Assembly: GCA_964564865.1 (NCBI GenBank)
Contig: CAZMDA010000009.1
Location: forward strand, 1-64,000
DNA from: RBG-16-66-20 sp964564865
GTDB taxonomy: Bacteria; Pseudomonadota; Gammaproteobacteria; Burkholderiales; SG8-39
Reading direction: 5' to 3'
Length of the DNA stretch: 64,000 nucleotides
Shown: positions 56,755 to 64,000 of the stretch, in pieces
How positions within the stretch are numbered: position 1 is the stretch's first letter
Layout: each line of letters opens with the position of its first letter
Notes under the pieces: generated by a model
Database searches by the model: none
What the model saw: the letters and a program-made list of their open reading frames with translations, nothing else
What the model was told of the DNA's origin: nothing
Made by a program: the position numbers and the translations under genes

Positions 56755-58863
56755 TCAGCCGGCCTGCTCGACCCGTTCCACCTCGACCAGGCAGTCGTAG
56801 AAGGTCGCGCCGCCGCCCAGGTCGCCGGTGCGCTGCGAGGTGACGTTGTTGGCGTTGCCGCCGCCGGGCGAGTGCTTCCGCCACCACACCGAGGGCGCCA
56901 CCACCACCCCGGGGCGCGGCTTGTCGTTGACGCGCGCCCTGAGGGTGAAGCTGCCGCGGTCGTTGAACACCCGCACGCGATCGCCATCGGCGATGCCGCG
57001 CGCCGAGGCGTCGGCCGAGTGCAGCTCCAGGCGCGGCTCGCCCTCGAGGTCGCGGAAGCGCTTCAGGTTGGCGAAGCTGGAGTTGAGGAAGTTGCGCGCC
57101 GGCGGCGACAGGAAGGCGAGCGGATAGCGCGCGCCCAGCGCCGGGTTGCTCTGCGCCGACTCCGCCGGCGGGTTGAAGAACGGCAGCGGATCCACGCCCT
57201 GCTGCTCCAGCAGCGCGCTGTGGAACTCGCACTTGCCCGACGGCGTCGGGAAGCCGCCCTCGGCGAAGGGCGCGAAGCGCTCGGGCACCGCGAGGCGCCG
57301 CCAGCCGGCCTGCTTCACGTCCTCCCACTCGATGCCCTTCATGCGCGGGCTGCTCGAGCGCAGCGCGGTGCGGCAGATGTCCTCGTCGGAATCGCGGAAG
57401 CAGGGCTCGTCGAAGCCCATGCGCGCGGCCAGGCGCCGGAACACCTCGGAATTGGGCAGCGACTCGCCCACCGGCGCGATCGCCGGGTTGTTGGCGAGCA
57501 CGTACAGGTGGCCGTAGGACTTGTGCACGTCGTGGTGCTCGAGCTGCGTCGTCGCCGGCAGCACGATGTCGGCGTAGTCCGCGGTGTCGGTGAGGAAGGA
57601 ATCCATCACCACGGTGAACAGGTCCTCGCGGCTGAAGCCAGCGATCACCTTCTCCGAGTCCGGGCAGACCGCGACCGAGTTGGTGTTGTAGACGATGATC
57701 GCCCGCACCGCGGGGTCGGCCGCGGTGAGCGCGTCGCCCAGCGCGGCCTGGTTGATGACGCGCGGCCGGCGGCCGGCCAGCAGGTCGGGGCGCTCCAGCG
57801 CGGCGTGATCGAAGTTGTAGAAGTCCGCGGTGGTGAGGACGATGCCGCCCGCCGCCTCGCGCCAGGCGCCGGTGAGCGCCGGCAGGCAGGCGATGTTGCG
57901 CGCCGCGATGCCGCCGCCGGCGTGGCGCTGCATGCCGTAGTTGAGGCGGATCGCCGCCGGCTTCACGCTGGCGTACTCGCGCGCGAGGTCCACGATCTCC
58001 GCGGCGGTGATGCCGCAGACCTTCGCCGCCCACTCCGGCGTGTACTGCTTCACGCGCTCGGCGAGCTGGTCGAAGCCCACGGTGTACCTCGCGACGTAGT
58101 CGTGGTCGACCAGGTCCTCGCCGATGAGCACGTGCATCAGGGCGAGGGCGAGCGCCCCGTCGGTGCCCGGGAGCAGCGCGACCTGCTGCGTGCACTTCTC
58201 GGCCGACAGGCTGCGGTAGGGATCGATCGCGATCACCCTGGCGCCGCGGCGCTTGGCCTCCTGCACGCGCGACCACAGGTGCAGGTTGGACACCACCGGA
58301 TTCGCGCCCCACAGGATGATCAGCCTCGCCTCGTCGAAGCGCTCCGGGTCCATGCCCACCGAGCCGCCCAGGGTCGCCTTGAGGCCGAACTTGCCCAGCG
58401 TCGAGCACAGCGTGCGGTCGAGGAGCGAGGCGCCCAGCTTGTGGAAGAAGCGCCGGTCCATGGAGCTGTACTGCGCCATGCCCATGGTGCCGGCGTAGCT
58501 CACCGGCAGGATGGATTCCGGGTTCTCCGCCGCCAGCGCCTTCAGGCGCGCGGCGATCGTGTCCAGCGCCTCGTCCCAGCTGATGCGCGCGAAGGCGCCC
58601 GAACCCTTGGGGCCGACGCGCTTCATCGGGTGCAGGATCCGGTCTGGCGAGTAGGTGCGCTCCAGGTAGTGCGCGACCTTGGTGCACAGCGTGCCCTCGG
58701 TGAAGGGCATGGACGGGTCGCCCTGGATCTTCACCGCGACGCCGTCCTTGACGGTCACCAGCATGCCGCAGGTGTCGGGGCAGTCGTGCGGGCAGGCGGT
58801 GCGGACGACCTGCACGCGGGAATCGGCGTCGGCCAGGCGGCCTTCCTTGGTGGGGGCGTTCAT
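56755..58863 (-). CDS. Molybdopterin oxidoreductase (DMSO reductase/formate dehydrogenase-like family)
   Basis: The 702-residue protein has an N-terminal iron-sulfur motif CPHDCPDTCGM with the fourth Cys in GTLCTK. The bis-MGD binding core follows (ILWGANPVVSNLHLWSRVQEAKRRGARVIAIDPY; YGMQRHAGGGIAARNIACLPALTG), and the C-terminal beta-barrel domain contains VRVFNDRGSFTLRARV. Cys in DRTLCSTLG may ligate Mo. No Tat signal is present, so it is cytosolic. The start is six bases after a TAAAAT -10 (58870-58875). Substrate unknown; it resembles assimilatory or thiosulfate-type oxidoreductases. Confidence 0.88.
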   Translation of the reverse strand: MNAPTKEGRLADADSRVQVVRTACPHDCPDTCGMLVTVKDGVAVKIQGDPSMPFTEGTLCTKVAHYLERTYSPDRILHPMKRVGPKGSGAFARISWDEALDTIAARLKALAAENPESILPVSYAGTMGMAQYSSMDRRFFHKLGASLLDRTLCSTLGKFGLKATLGGSVGMDPERFDEARLIILWGANPVVSNLHLWSRVQEAKRRGARVIAIDPYRSLSAEKCTQQVALLPGTDGALALALMHVLIGEDLVDHDYVARYTVGFDQLAERVKQYTPEWAAKVCGITAAEIVDLAREYASVKPAAIRLNYGMQRHAGGGIAARNIACLPALTGAWREAAGGIVLTTADFYNFDHAALERPDLLAGRRPRVINQAALGDALTAADPAVRAIIVYNTNSVAVCPDSEKVIAGFSREDLFTVVMDSFLTDTADYADIVLPATTQLEHHDVHKSYGHLYVLANNPAIAPVGESLPNSEVFRRLAARMGFDEPCFRDSDEDICRTALRSSSPRMKGIEWEDVKQAGWRRLAVPERFAPFAEGGFPTPSGKCEFHSALLEQQGVDPLPFFNPPAESAQSNPALGARYPLAFLSPPARNFLNSSFANLKRFRDLEGEPRLELHSADASARGIADGDRVRVFNDRGSFTLRARVNDKPRPGVVVAPSVWWRKHSPGGGNANNVTSQRTGDLGGGATFYDCLVEVERVEQAG

Positions 58864-58872
58864 CGGCGCATT

Positions 58873-60105
58873 TTACGCCCGGGGCGCTTCGGGCAACGCA
58901 TCGTCCAGCAGCTGGATCCAGTGGCGCACCGGGGTCGCGGTCCCGGCCTGGAGGTGCGCCAGGCAGCCGATGTTGGCCGTGGCGATCGCCTCCGGCGCCC
59001 CGTCGCACAGGCTGGCCAGCTTGCGGCTGCGCAACTCGATCGAGATCGCCGGCTGCAGCACCGAGTAGGTGCCGGCCGAACCGCAGCACAGGTGCGCGTC
59101 GCGCACCGGCGCGAGCTCGTAGCCGGCCCGTTCGAGCAGCCTCTCCACAGTGCCCTTGATACGCAGCCCGTGCTGCAGCGTGCAGGGCGAATGGAAGGCG
59201 ACGCGGCCGAGCTTGCGCCCGGCCGGCAGCAGGCGCCCGATGGCCTCGGCCTCCGCCTCGATCACCTGGGAGATGTCCCTGGCAGCGGCCGCGACCCGGG
59301 ACGCGCCCGCCTCGCCCTCGAGGACGTGGCCATACTCCGCGATCATCGCGCCGCAGCCGCTCGCGGTGATCGCGATGCCTTCGGCGCCGCCCTCCAGCTG
59401 CGGCGCCCAGGCCGCGACCAGCGCGCGCATGTCCGCCTTGCCGCCTTCGTGGTCGTTGAGGTGGAAGCGCAGCGCGCCGCAGCAGCCCGCGCCCTCGGCT
59501 TCGACGAGGGAAATGCCGACGCGGTCCAGCACCCGCGCGGCCGCGGCGTTGATCTCCGGCGCCATCGCCGGCTGCACGCAACCGCCCAGCGCGAGCAGGC
59601 GCCTCGCGTGGCGGGGCGCGGGCCAGGCGCCGGCGGGCGCGGCGCGCGCGTGGACCTTCTCGCGCAACGGCGCCGGCAGCAGCGGCCGGAAAACGCGGCC
59701 GAGGCCGAGGAGGAAGCCGAACAGCGCGCGGCGGGGAAGAACGAACGCAAGCATCCCGCGCAACGCCCGCTCGCCGATGCCGCGCGCCGTCTTGCGCTCC
59801 ACGATGCCGCGCCCGATGTCGAGCAGGCGCCCGTACTGCACGCCGGAGGGACAGGTCGTCTCGCAGGAGCGGCAGGTGAGGCAACGGTCCAGGTGCAGGC
59901 GCGTCTTCGCGGTCGGTTCCACCCCTTCCAGCACCTGCTTGACGAGGTAGATCCGGCCGCGCGGCCCGTCCAGCTCGTCGCCCAGCACCTGGTAGGTCGG
60001 GCAGGTCGCGGTGCAGAACCCGCAATGCACGCACTTGCGCAGGATCGCCTCGGCCTCCCGCCCTTCGCGGGTGTCGCGGATGAATCCGGCAAGCGTGGTC
60101 TGCAT
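58873..60105 (-). CDS. glcF: Glycolate oxidase iron-sulfur subunit
   Basis: The 410-residue protein has two [4Fe-4S] motifs, CVHCGFCTATCP and CLTCRSCETTCP, followed by two CCG domains (EGAGCCGALRFH; DAHLCCGSAGTYSVLQP) that bind further centres. It passes electrons from GlcDE to the quinone pool in glycolate oxidation to glyoxylate. It is separated from glcE by a small gene on the opposite strand. The molybdopterin enzyme follows nine bases downstream. Confidence 0.93.
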   Translation of the reverse strand: MQTTLAGFIRDTREGREAEAILRKCVHCGFCTATCPTYQVLGDELDGPRGRIYLVKQVLEGVEPTAKTRLHLDRCLTCRSCETTCPSGVQYGRLLDIGRGIVERKTARGIGERALRGMLAFVLPRRALFGFLLGLGRVFRPLLPAPLREKVHARAAPAGAWPAPRHARRLLALGGCVQPAMAPEINAAAARVLDRVGISLVEAEGAGCCGALRFHLNDHEGGKADMRALVAAWAPQLEGGAEGIAITASGCGAMIAEYGHVLEGEAGASRVAAAARDISQVIEAEAEAIGRLLPAGRKLGRVAFHSPCTLQHGLRIKGTVERLLERAGYELAPVRDAHLCCGSAGTYSVLQPAISIELRSRKLASLCDGAPEAIATANIGCLAHLQAGTATPVRHWIQLLDDALPEAPRA

Positions 60106-60126
60106 GGCTCTCGCTATACTTTTCGC

Positions 60127-60501
60127 ATGAAACAGGTCATGTGGGTCCTGGTCCTGGGCATCGCCGCGGGCCTGGCGTACTGGCTCTGGTACGCGCTGCG
60201 CCGGTACGAAGAGCGAAAGCACGCCGAAGAGGAGCGCCACGCCGCCTTCATGGCGCAGATGGTGGGCGCGGCGGCGCGCAACGCCGCCGCGAAGACATCC
60301 GCGAACGCCGCGGAGGACGCCGCGGCGCTGGCGCAGCAGAAGCTGCTGTTCGAGGCGGCGACCAGGGCGGGCGAAGCCGGCGAAGCCGCGCTCGCCATCC
60401 AGCTGCATGCGCGCCTGGTGGCGCGGTATCCCGCCAGCGCGCTGGCGGAGCAGTCGAAGGCGGCGGTGGTGACGCTGAAGCAGAAGCTTGCCAAGGCCTG
60501 A
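60127..60501 (+). CDS. Small single-helix membrane protein with coiled-coil, inserted between glcE and glcF
   Basis: The 124-residue protein has one N-terminal transmembrane helix (VMWVLVLGIAAGLAYWLWYAL) followed by a charged, Ala-rich helical domain (RRYEERKHAEEERHAAFMAQMV... ALAIQLHARLVARYPASALAEQSKAAVVTLKQKLAKA). The helical domain resembles a degenerate TPR. A TATACT at 60115-60120 ends six bases before the ATG, with no ribosome site. It is divergent from glcF by 21 bp and convergent with glcE by six bases. No family is recognised. Codon choice fits the host, so it is likely real. Confidence 0.65.
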   Translation: MKQVMWVLVLGIAAGLAYWLWYALRRYEERKHAEEERHAAFMAQMVGAAARNAAAKTSANAAEDAAALAQQKLLFEAATRAGEAGEAALAIQLHARLVARYPASALAEQSKAAVVTLKQKLAKA

Positions 60502-60507
60502 CCGACC

Positions 60508-61578
60508 CTAGAACTCCGCATACAGCCTCCCGGGACTGAGGATCCCGGACGGGTCGAACGCCGCCTTGAGTCCGCGGTGCAGCTTCGCCAGCGCGGGCGC
60601 CAGCGGATGGAACGCGCCCGCCGAGCGCTCGCCGCCCCGGAACAGGGTCGCGCTGCCGCCGGCCTTCTCCGCCGCGGCACGCACTTCGGCCGCCGGCGCG
60701 GCGGTCTTCCACCAGCGCAGCGCGCCTCCCCACTCGGCCAGTTGCCGTCCCGGCAGCGCCGGATCGGGCGCGGTCGAGGGCAGCGACAGGCGCCACAACG
60801 GCGTCGCGTCGCCGAAGAACGGATCCGAATGCTCGCGCACGCCTTCCCAGAACGCGCCGGCCCGGGCCGGCTCGAGCGCCTCGCCGCCGATGCGCGCGGC
60901 CGCGGCCTTCACCGCCGTCTCCGCGCCCGAGAGCCGCACCGACAGCGCGCCTTCGGACCAGGCGGTGGCGGAAACCGGCAGCGGCTGGCCGGCCCAGCGA
61001 TTCACGGTCTCGAGCGCGCGTGCCGCGTCCATGTCCAGGCGCAGCGTGCGTTCCGCGGCGGGCAGCGGCAGCACCTTGAGCGAGACCTCGAGGATCACGC
61101 CCAGCGTGCCCAGCGACCCGGCAAGCAGGCGCGACAGGTCGTAGCCGGCGACGTTCTTCATCACCTGGCCGCCGAAGGAGAGGTCGCGGCCGGCGCCGTC
61201 CAGCATGCGCGCGCCCAGCACGAAATCGCGCACCGACCCGGCGGCGGCGCGGCGCGGGCCCGACAGGCCGGCGGCGATGCAGCCGCCCAGCGTCGCCTGC
61301 GGCGAGAACCGCGGCGGCTCGAAGGCGAGCATCTGGCCCTGCCGCGCGAGTTCGGCTTCCAGTCCGGCCAGCGGCGTGCCGCAGCGCGCCGTGATTACGA
61401 GCTCGGTCGGCTCATAGTTGACGATGCCGGCGTGGCCGCGCGTGTCCAGCACCTCGCCGCGCGGCTCGTTGCCGTAGAAATCCTTGCTGCCGCCGCCGCG
61501 CGGGCGCAGCGGCGCGCGCGCCGCCGCGGCGGCCCGGATGCGCTCCTGCAGTTGCGCGACGGAGTCCGCTGCGCTCAA
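60508..61578 (-). CDS. glcE: Glycolate oxidase FAD-binding subunit
   Basis: The 356-residue protein has a PCMH-type FAD domain: LRPRGGGSKDFYGNEPRGEVLDTRGHAGIVNYEPTELVITARCGTPLAGLEAELARQGQMLAFEPPRFSPQATLGGCIAAGLSGPRRAAAGSVRDFVLGARMLDGAGRDLSFGGQVMKNVAGYDLSRLLAGSLGTLGVI. It works with GlcD and GlcF. The TTG start at 61578 overlaps the glcD stop (TTGA). The C-terminus (FDPSGILSPGRLYAEF) is complete. Confidence 0.92.
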   Translation of the reverse strand: MSAADSVAQLQERIRAAAAARAPLRPRGGGSKDFYGNEPRGEVLDTRGHAGIVNYEPTELVITARCGTPLAGLEAELARQGQMLAFEPPRFSPQATLGGCIAAGLSGPRRAAAGSVRDFVLGARMLDGAGRDLSFGGQVMKNVAGYDLSRLLAGSLGTLGVILEVSLKVLPLPAAERTLRLDMDAARALETVNRWAGQPLPVSATAWSEGALSVRLSGAETAVKAAAARIGGEALEPARAGAFWEGVREHSDPFFGDATPLWRLSLPSTAPDPALPGRQLAEWGGALRWWKTAAPAAEVRAAAEKAGGSATLFRGGERSAGAFHPLAPALAKLHRGLKAAFDPSGILSPGRLYAEF

Positions 61579-63059
61579 AACCGGGGCAGCTCCGCGTGGG
61601 GCAGGCGCCCGCCATGCACGTGCATGCGGCCGAACTCGGCGCAGCGCGCCAGCGTCGGCACCGCCTTGCCCGGGTTGAGCAGGCCCCGCGGGTCGAACAC
61701 GCGCTTCACCGAGTGGAAGGCCTCCAGCTCTGCGGGCCGGAACTGGACGCACATCTGGTCGATCTTCTCCACCCCGACCCCGTGCTCGCCGGTGATGGTG
61801 CCGCCCACCTCGACGCACTTCTCCAGCACCTCGGCGGCGAAGGCCTCCGTCCGGCGCAGCTGGTCGGGGTCGTTGGCGTCGAACAGGATCAGCGGATGCA
61901 GGTTGCCGTCGCCGGCATGGAACACGTTCGGGCAGCGCAGGCCGTGCTTCCTCTCCATGGCGGCGATGAAGTTCAGCACCTCGCCCAGCTTCTTCCTCGG
62001 GATGGTGCCGTCCATGCAGTAGTAGTCCGGCGAAATGCGCCCCACCGCCGGGAACGCCGCCTTGCGCCCGGACCAGAAGCGCAGGCGCTCGGCCTCGTCG
62101 CGCGACACCGTCGTGCGCGTGGCGCCGGCGCGCGCCAGGACCGCCTTCACGCGCTCGATCTCGTCCTCCACCTCCTCGGCGGTGCCGTCCGACTCGCACA
62201 GCAGGATCGCGGCCGCCTCGAGGTCGTAGCCGGCATGGACGAATTCCTCCACCGCGCGGGTCGCCGGCTTGTCCATCATCTCCAGCCCCGCCGGGATGAT
62301 GCCGGCGGCGACCACCGCCGCCACCGCGTCGCCCGCCTTCTCGACGTCGTCGAACGAGGCCATCACCACGCGCGCCGCCTGGGGCCTGGGCAGCAGCTTC
62401 ACCGTGACCTCGGTGGTCACCGCGAGCAGGCCCTCGGAGCCGATGGCGAGCGCGAGCAGGTCGTAGCCCGGGGAGTCCAGCGCCTCGGCGCCGAAGCTCA
62501 CCGGCTCGCCGTCGATGGTGAAGCCGCGCACGCGCAGCACGTTGTGCACCGTGAGCCCGTACTTCAGGCAGTGCACGCCGCCGGAGTTCTCCGCCACGTT
62601 GCCGCCGATGGAGCAGGCGATCTGGCTCGAGGGATCGGGGGCGTAGTACAGGCCGAAGGGCGCGGCGACGTCGGAGATCGCGGCGTTGCGCACGCCGGGC
62701 TGCACCACCGCGATCCGCGCCAGCGGGTCGAGGCGCACGACGCGCATGAACCTTGCCATGGACAGCAGCACGCCGTCGCCCGGCGGCAGCGCGCCGCCGG
62801 ACAGGCCGGTGCCGGCGCCGCGAGGCACCACCGGCACGCCGAGCGCGCTGCAGGTCCTGAGGATCCGCTGCACTTCGTCCTCGGTCTCGGGCAGCGCCAC
62901 CACCATCGGCAGCTGCCGGTAGGCGGTGAGGCCGTCGCACTCGTAGGGGCGGGTGTCCTCCTCCTCCCACAGCACCGAGCGCCCGGGCAGGAAGGCGCGC
63001 AGCGCGCGCGCCACCTCGGCCTGGCGGGCGGGATTCACCGCAGCCAGGGCTTCGCCCAT
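61575..63059 (-). CDS. glcD: Glycolate oxidase subunit D, FAD-linked oxidase
   Basis: The 494-residue protein has the FAD_binding_4 domain (VVPRGAGTGLSGGALPPGDGVLLSMARF; SQIACSIGGNVAENSGGVHCLKYGLT) and the FAD-oxidase C domain (NVFHAGDGNLHPLILFD; GTITGEHGVGVEKIDQM; FDPRGLLNPGK). It is the catalytic flavin subunit. The ATG lies within the end of hyi, overlapping by 25 bases, which couples it to hydroxypyruvate isomerase. Confidence 0.93.
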   Translation of the reverse strand: MGEALAAVNPARQAEVARALRAFLPGRSVLWEEEDTRPYECDGLTAYRQLPMVVALPETEDEVQRILRTCSALGVPVVPRGAGTGLSGGALPPGDGVLLSMARFMRVVRLDPLARIAVVQPGVRNAAISDVAAPFGLYYAPDPSSQIACSIGGNVAENSGGVHCLKYGLTVHNVLRVRGFTIDGEPVSFGAEALDSPGYDLLALAIGSEGLLAVTTEVTVKLLPRPQAARVVMASFDDVEKAGDAVAAVVAAGIIPAGLEMMDKPATRAVEEFVHAGYDLEAAAILLCESDGTAEEVEDEIERVKAVLARAGATRTTVSRDEAERLRFWSGRKAAFPAVGRISPDYYCMDGTIPRKKLGEVLNFIAAMERKHGLRCPNVFHAGDGNLHPLILFDANDPDQLRRTEAFAAEVLEKCVEVGGTITGEHGVGVEKIDQMCVQFRPAELEAFHSVKRVFDPRGLLNPGKAVPTLARCAEFGRMHVHGGRLPHAELPRF

Positions 63060-63817
63060 GCCAGTCCTTTCGCGGTGTCGCCCGCCGGGATGTACTCGCA
63101 GCCGACCCAGCCGGGGTAGCCGATACCGTCCATGTGCCGCAGCAGGAAATCGAAATTGACCTCGCCCGTGCCCGGCTCGTGCCGGTCCGGCACGTCCGCG
63201 ATCTGCATGTGGCCGATGCGCGCGAGCAGCCGCTCCATGGTCTTCGCCAGGTCGCCTTCCACGATCTGCATGTGGAACAGGTCGTACTGCAGCATCAGGT
63301 TGGGTTCGCCCACGGCGTCGATGACCTCGATGCCGTCGCGCGAGCTGTTGAGGAGGAAGCCGGGCACGGTGCGCGGGTTGATCGGCTCGGTGAGCAGCGT
63401 GAGCCCCGCCTGCGCGAACGCCCGCGCCGCGTAGCGCAGGTTCTCCACCAGCGTCCGGCGCAGCACCTCGCGCTCCGCGCCCGCGGGCGCGACCCCGGCG
63501 AGCGCGTTCAGGCGCGGGCAGCCGGCGGCCGTCGCGTATTCGATCGCGCGCGCGACGCCCTCGCGGAACTCGCCGACGCGGCCGGGCAGGCAGGCGATGC
63601 CGCGGTCGCCCTTCGCCGCGTCGCCCGCCGGCAGGTTGTGCAGCACTACCTCGACGCCGGCGTCGCGCGCCGCGGCGGCAACCTCGGCCGCGCTGCCGAA
63701 GGCGTAGGGGAACTGGTACTCGACGAAGCGGAAGCCGGCCTGCGCCGCGGCGGCGAAGCGCGCCAGGAATGGTCGCTCGGGGAACAGCAGCGACACGTTC
63801 GCGGCGAGTTTAGGCAT
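63035..63817 (-). CDS. hyi: Hydroxypyruvate isomerase
   Basis: The 260-residue TIM-barrel enzyme interconverts hydroxypyruvate and tartronate semialdehyde. NVSLLFPERPFLARFAAAAQAGFRFVEYQFPYAF, LLTEPINPRTVPGFLLNSSRDGIEVIDAVGEPNLMLQYDLFHMQIVEGDLAKTMERLLARIGHMQIADVPDRHEPGTGEVNFDFLL and CEYIPAGDTAKGLAW are the Hyi marks, with metal ligands Glu, Asp, His and Glu. It starts the hyi-glcD-glcE operon. TAGAAT (63830-63825) ends seven bases before the ATG. Confidence 0.92.
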   Translation of the reverse strand: MPKLAANVSLLFPERPFLARFAAAAQAGFRFVEYQFPYAFGSAAEVAAAARDAGVEVVLHNLPAGDAAKGDRGIACLPGRVGEFREGVARAIEYATAAGCPRLNALAGVAPAGAEREVLRRTLVENLRYAARAFAQAGLTLLTEPINPRTVPGFLLNSSRDGIEVIDAVGEPNLMLQYDLFHMQIVEGDLAKTMERLLARIGHMQIADVPDRHEPGTGEVNFDFLLRHMDGIGYPGWVGCEYIPAGDTAKGLAWAKPWLR

Positions 63818-63824
63818 GCGGGAC

Positions 63825-63834
63825 ATTCTACAAT
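63825..63834. promoter_or_regulatory. Overlapping divergent -10 boxes of hyi and the SulP gene
   Basis: On the minus strand TAGAAT (63830-63825) serves hyi. On the plus strand TACAAT (63829-63834) serves the SulP gene. They overlap by two bases, so the two promoters cannot both be occupied. Each -10 lies five to seven bases from its start codon. Confidence 0.5.
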
Positions 63835-63839
63835 TGCGC

Positions 63840-64000
63840 ATGGGCTTTCCCCCAGATTGGCTTGCTCGCCTGTTACCAGCGCTTCGCTGGTGGCCACGGG
63901 TAGACCGGCAAGGCCTGCGGGCGGACCTCGCCGCCGGCGCCCTTGGCGCGGTCATCGTCCTTCCCCAGGGGATCGCATTCGCCACGCTGGCGGGCCTGCC
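63840..64000 (+). CDS. SulP-family inorganic anion permease, N-terminal fragment
   Basis: The first 53 residues are visible before the window ends. They read as the SulP N-terminus: a short cytosolic lead (WLARLLPALRWWPRVDRQGLRADLAAG) and the first helix with the conserved VLPQGIAFATLAGL. SulP proteins carry sulfate, bicarbonate or other anions, and the substrate cannot be told from this part. The ATG at 63840 follows TACAAT by five bases, suggesting a leaderless transcript. It is divergent from hyi. Confidence 0.82.
   Translation, partial: MGFPPDWLARLLPALRWWPRVDRQGLRADLAAGALGAVIVLPQGIAFATLAGL

Noticed and set aside
54086..60034. Very long open frame of 1982 codons on the minus strand
   Set aside because: It only runs through the out-of-frame 5' parts of glcF and the molybdopterin gene before entering the real GGDEF gene at 56725. 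High GC leaves few stop codons in shadow frames.

Overview
The window is high-GC DNA, roughly 70 percent GC by eye, with dense, mostly overlapping genes. It reads as a chromosomal scaffold of a betaproteobacterium. Supporting this are the ilvE / CHCC zinc-finger / waaF order, the rsmI | yraN / SIS-isomerase / BON-lipoprotein neighbourhood, a Tat-exported TRAP binding protein, a glcDEF locus and a class A RNase P RNA. The genus cannot be set from the sequence alone. Two runs of exactly 100 N (19926-20025 and 25151-25250) mark it as a draft or metagenome scaffold. The first gap is flanked by a 55-bp exact duplication, so it is an unmerged contig overlap and not missing DNA.

Layout. 1-2.4 kb: a MerR regulator with a TRIC-type channel gene, and a divergent pair of small membrane proteins. 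2.4-5.8 kb: a visibly AT-richer accessory island, all on the minus strand, encoding a SLATT membrane protein, a DUF4062 protein, a membrane/coiled-coil protein broken at a C8 tract, and a DUF6622 protein. The SLATT/DUF4062 pair is the best candidate here for an uncharacterised conflict or defence system. 5.8-8.8 kb: small membrane proteins, an SDR, a DUF3047 lipoprotein and an ArsR regulator. 8.9-14.8 kb: a tightly coupled plus-strand operon ilvE / zinc finger / waaF / SnoaL-like / YheT-like hydrolase / algC / RlmK-like methyltransferase. 14.8-20.4 kb: a DEAD-box helicase, a thioesterase, a GNAT protein and a heptose / outer-membrane operon (yraN, secreted HIRAN protein, gmhA/diaA, dolP-like BON lipoprotein, rfaE2). 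20.4-25.1 kb: rsmI, pyrC, DUF3025, rnpB, an HD protein and a PAS protein cut by the second gap. 25.2-30.5 kb: an amidase fragment and a dctPQM TRAP operon.

30.5-43.7 kb holds two complete but different Mrp-type cation/proton antiporter operons, head to head around a 116-bp divergent promoter region. Next come a class I amidotransferase, a YbdK-type ligase fused by overlap into an operon with a CPA2 antiporter and an MscS channel, and pntA-pntAB-pntB transhydrogenase. A fused OpuB-type binding protein/permease and an MsbA-like exporter follow. The 30-54 kb stretch is therefore largely concerned with ion, redox and osmotic balance.

54-64 kb holds a multi-PAS GGDEF protein, a molybdopterin oxidoreductase, glycolate oxidase (glcF, glcE, glcD) with hydroxypyruvate isomerase, a small membrane protein on the opposite strand between glcE and glcF, and the start of a SulP permease. 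Glycolate oxidase and Hyi together point to glycolate/glyoxylate use.

Window-wide signals include a 20-bp perfect palindrome present twice 44 kb apart, and many promoters whose -10 box ends only 5-10 bases before the start codon. Several genes also have rare or apparently missing start codons.
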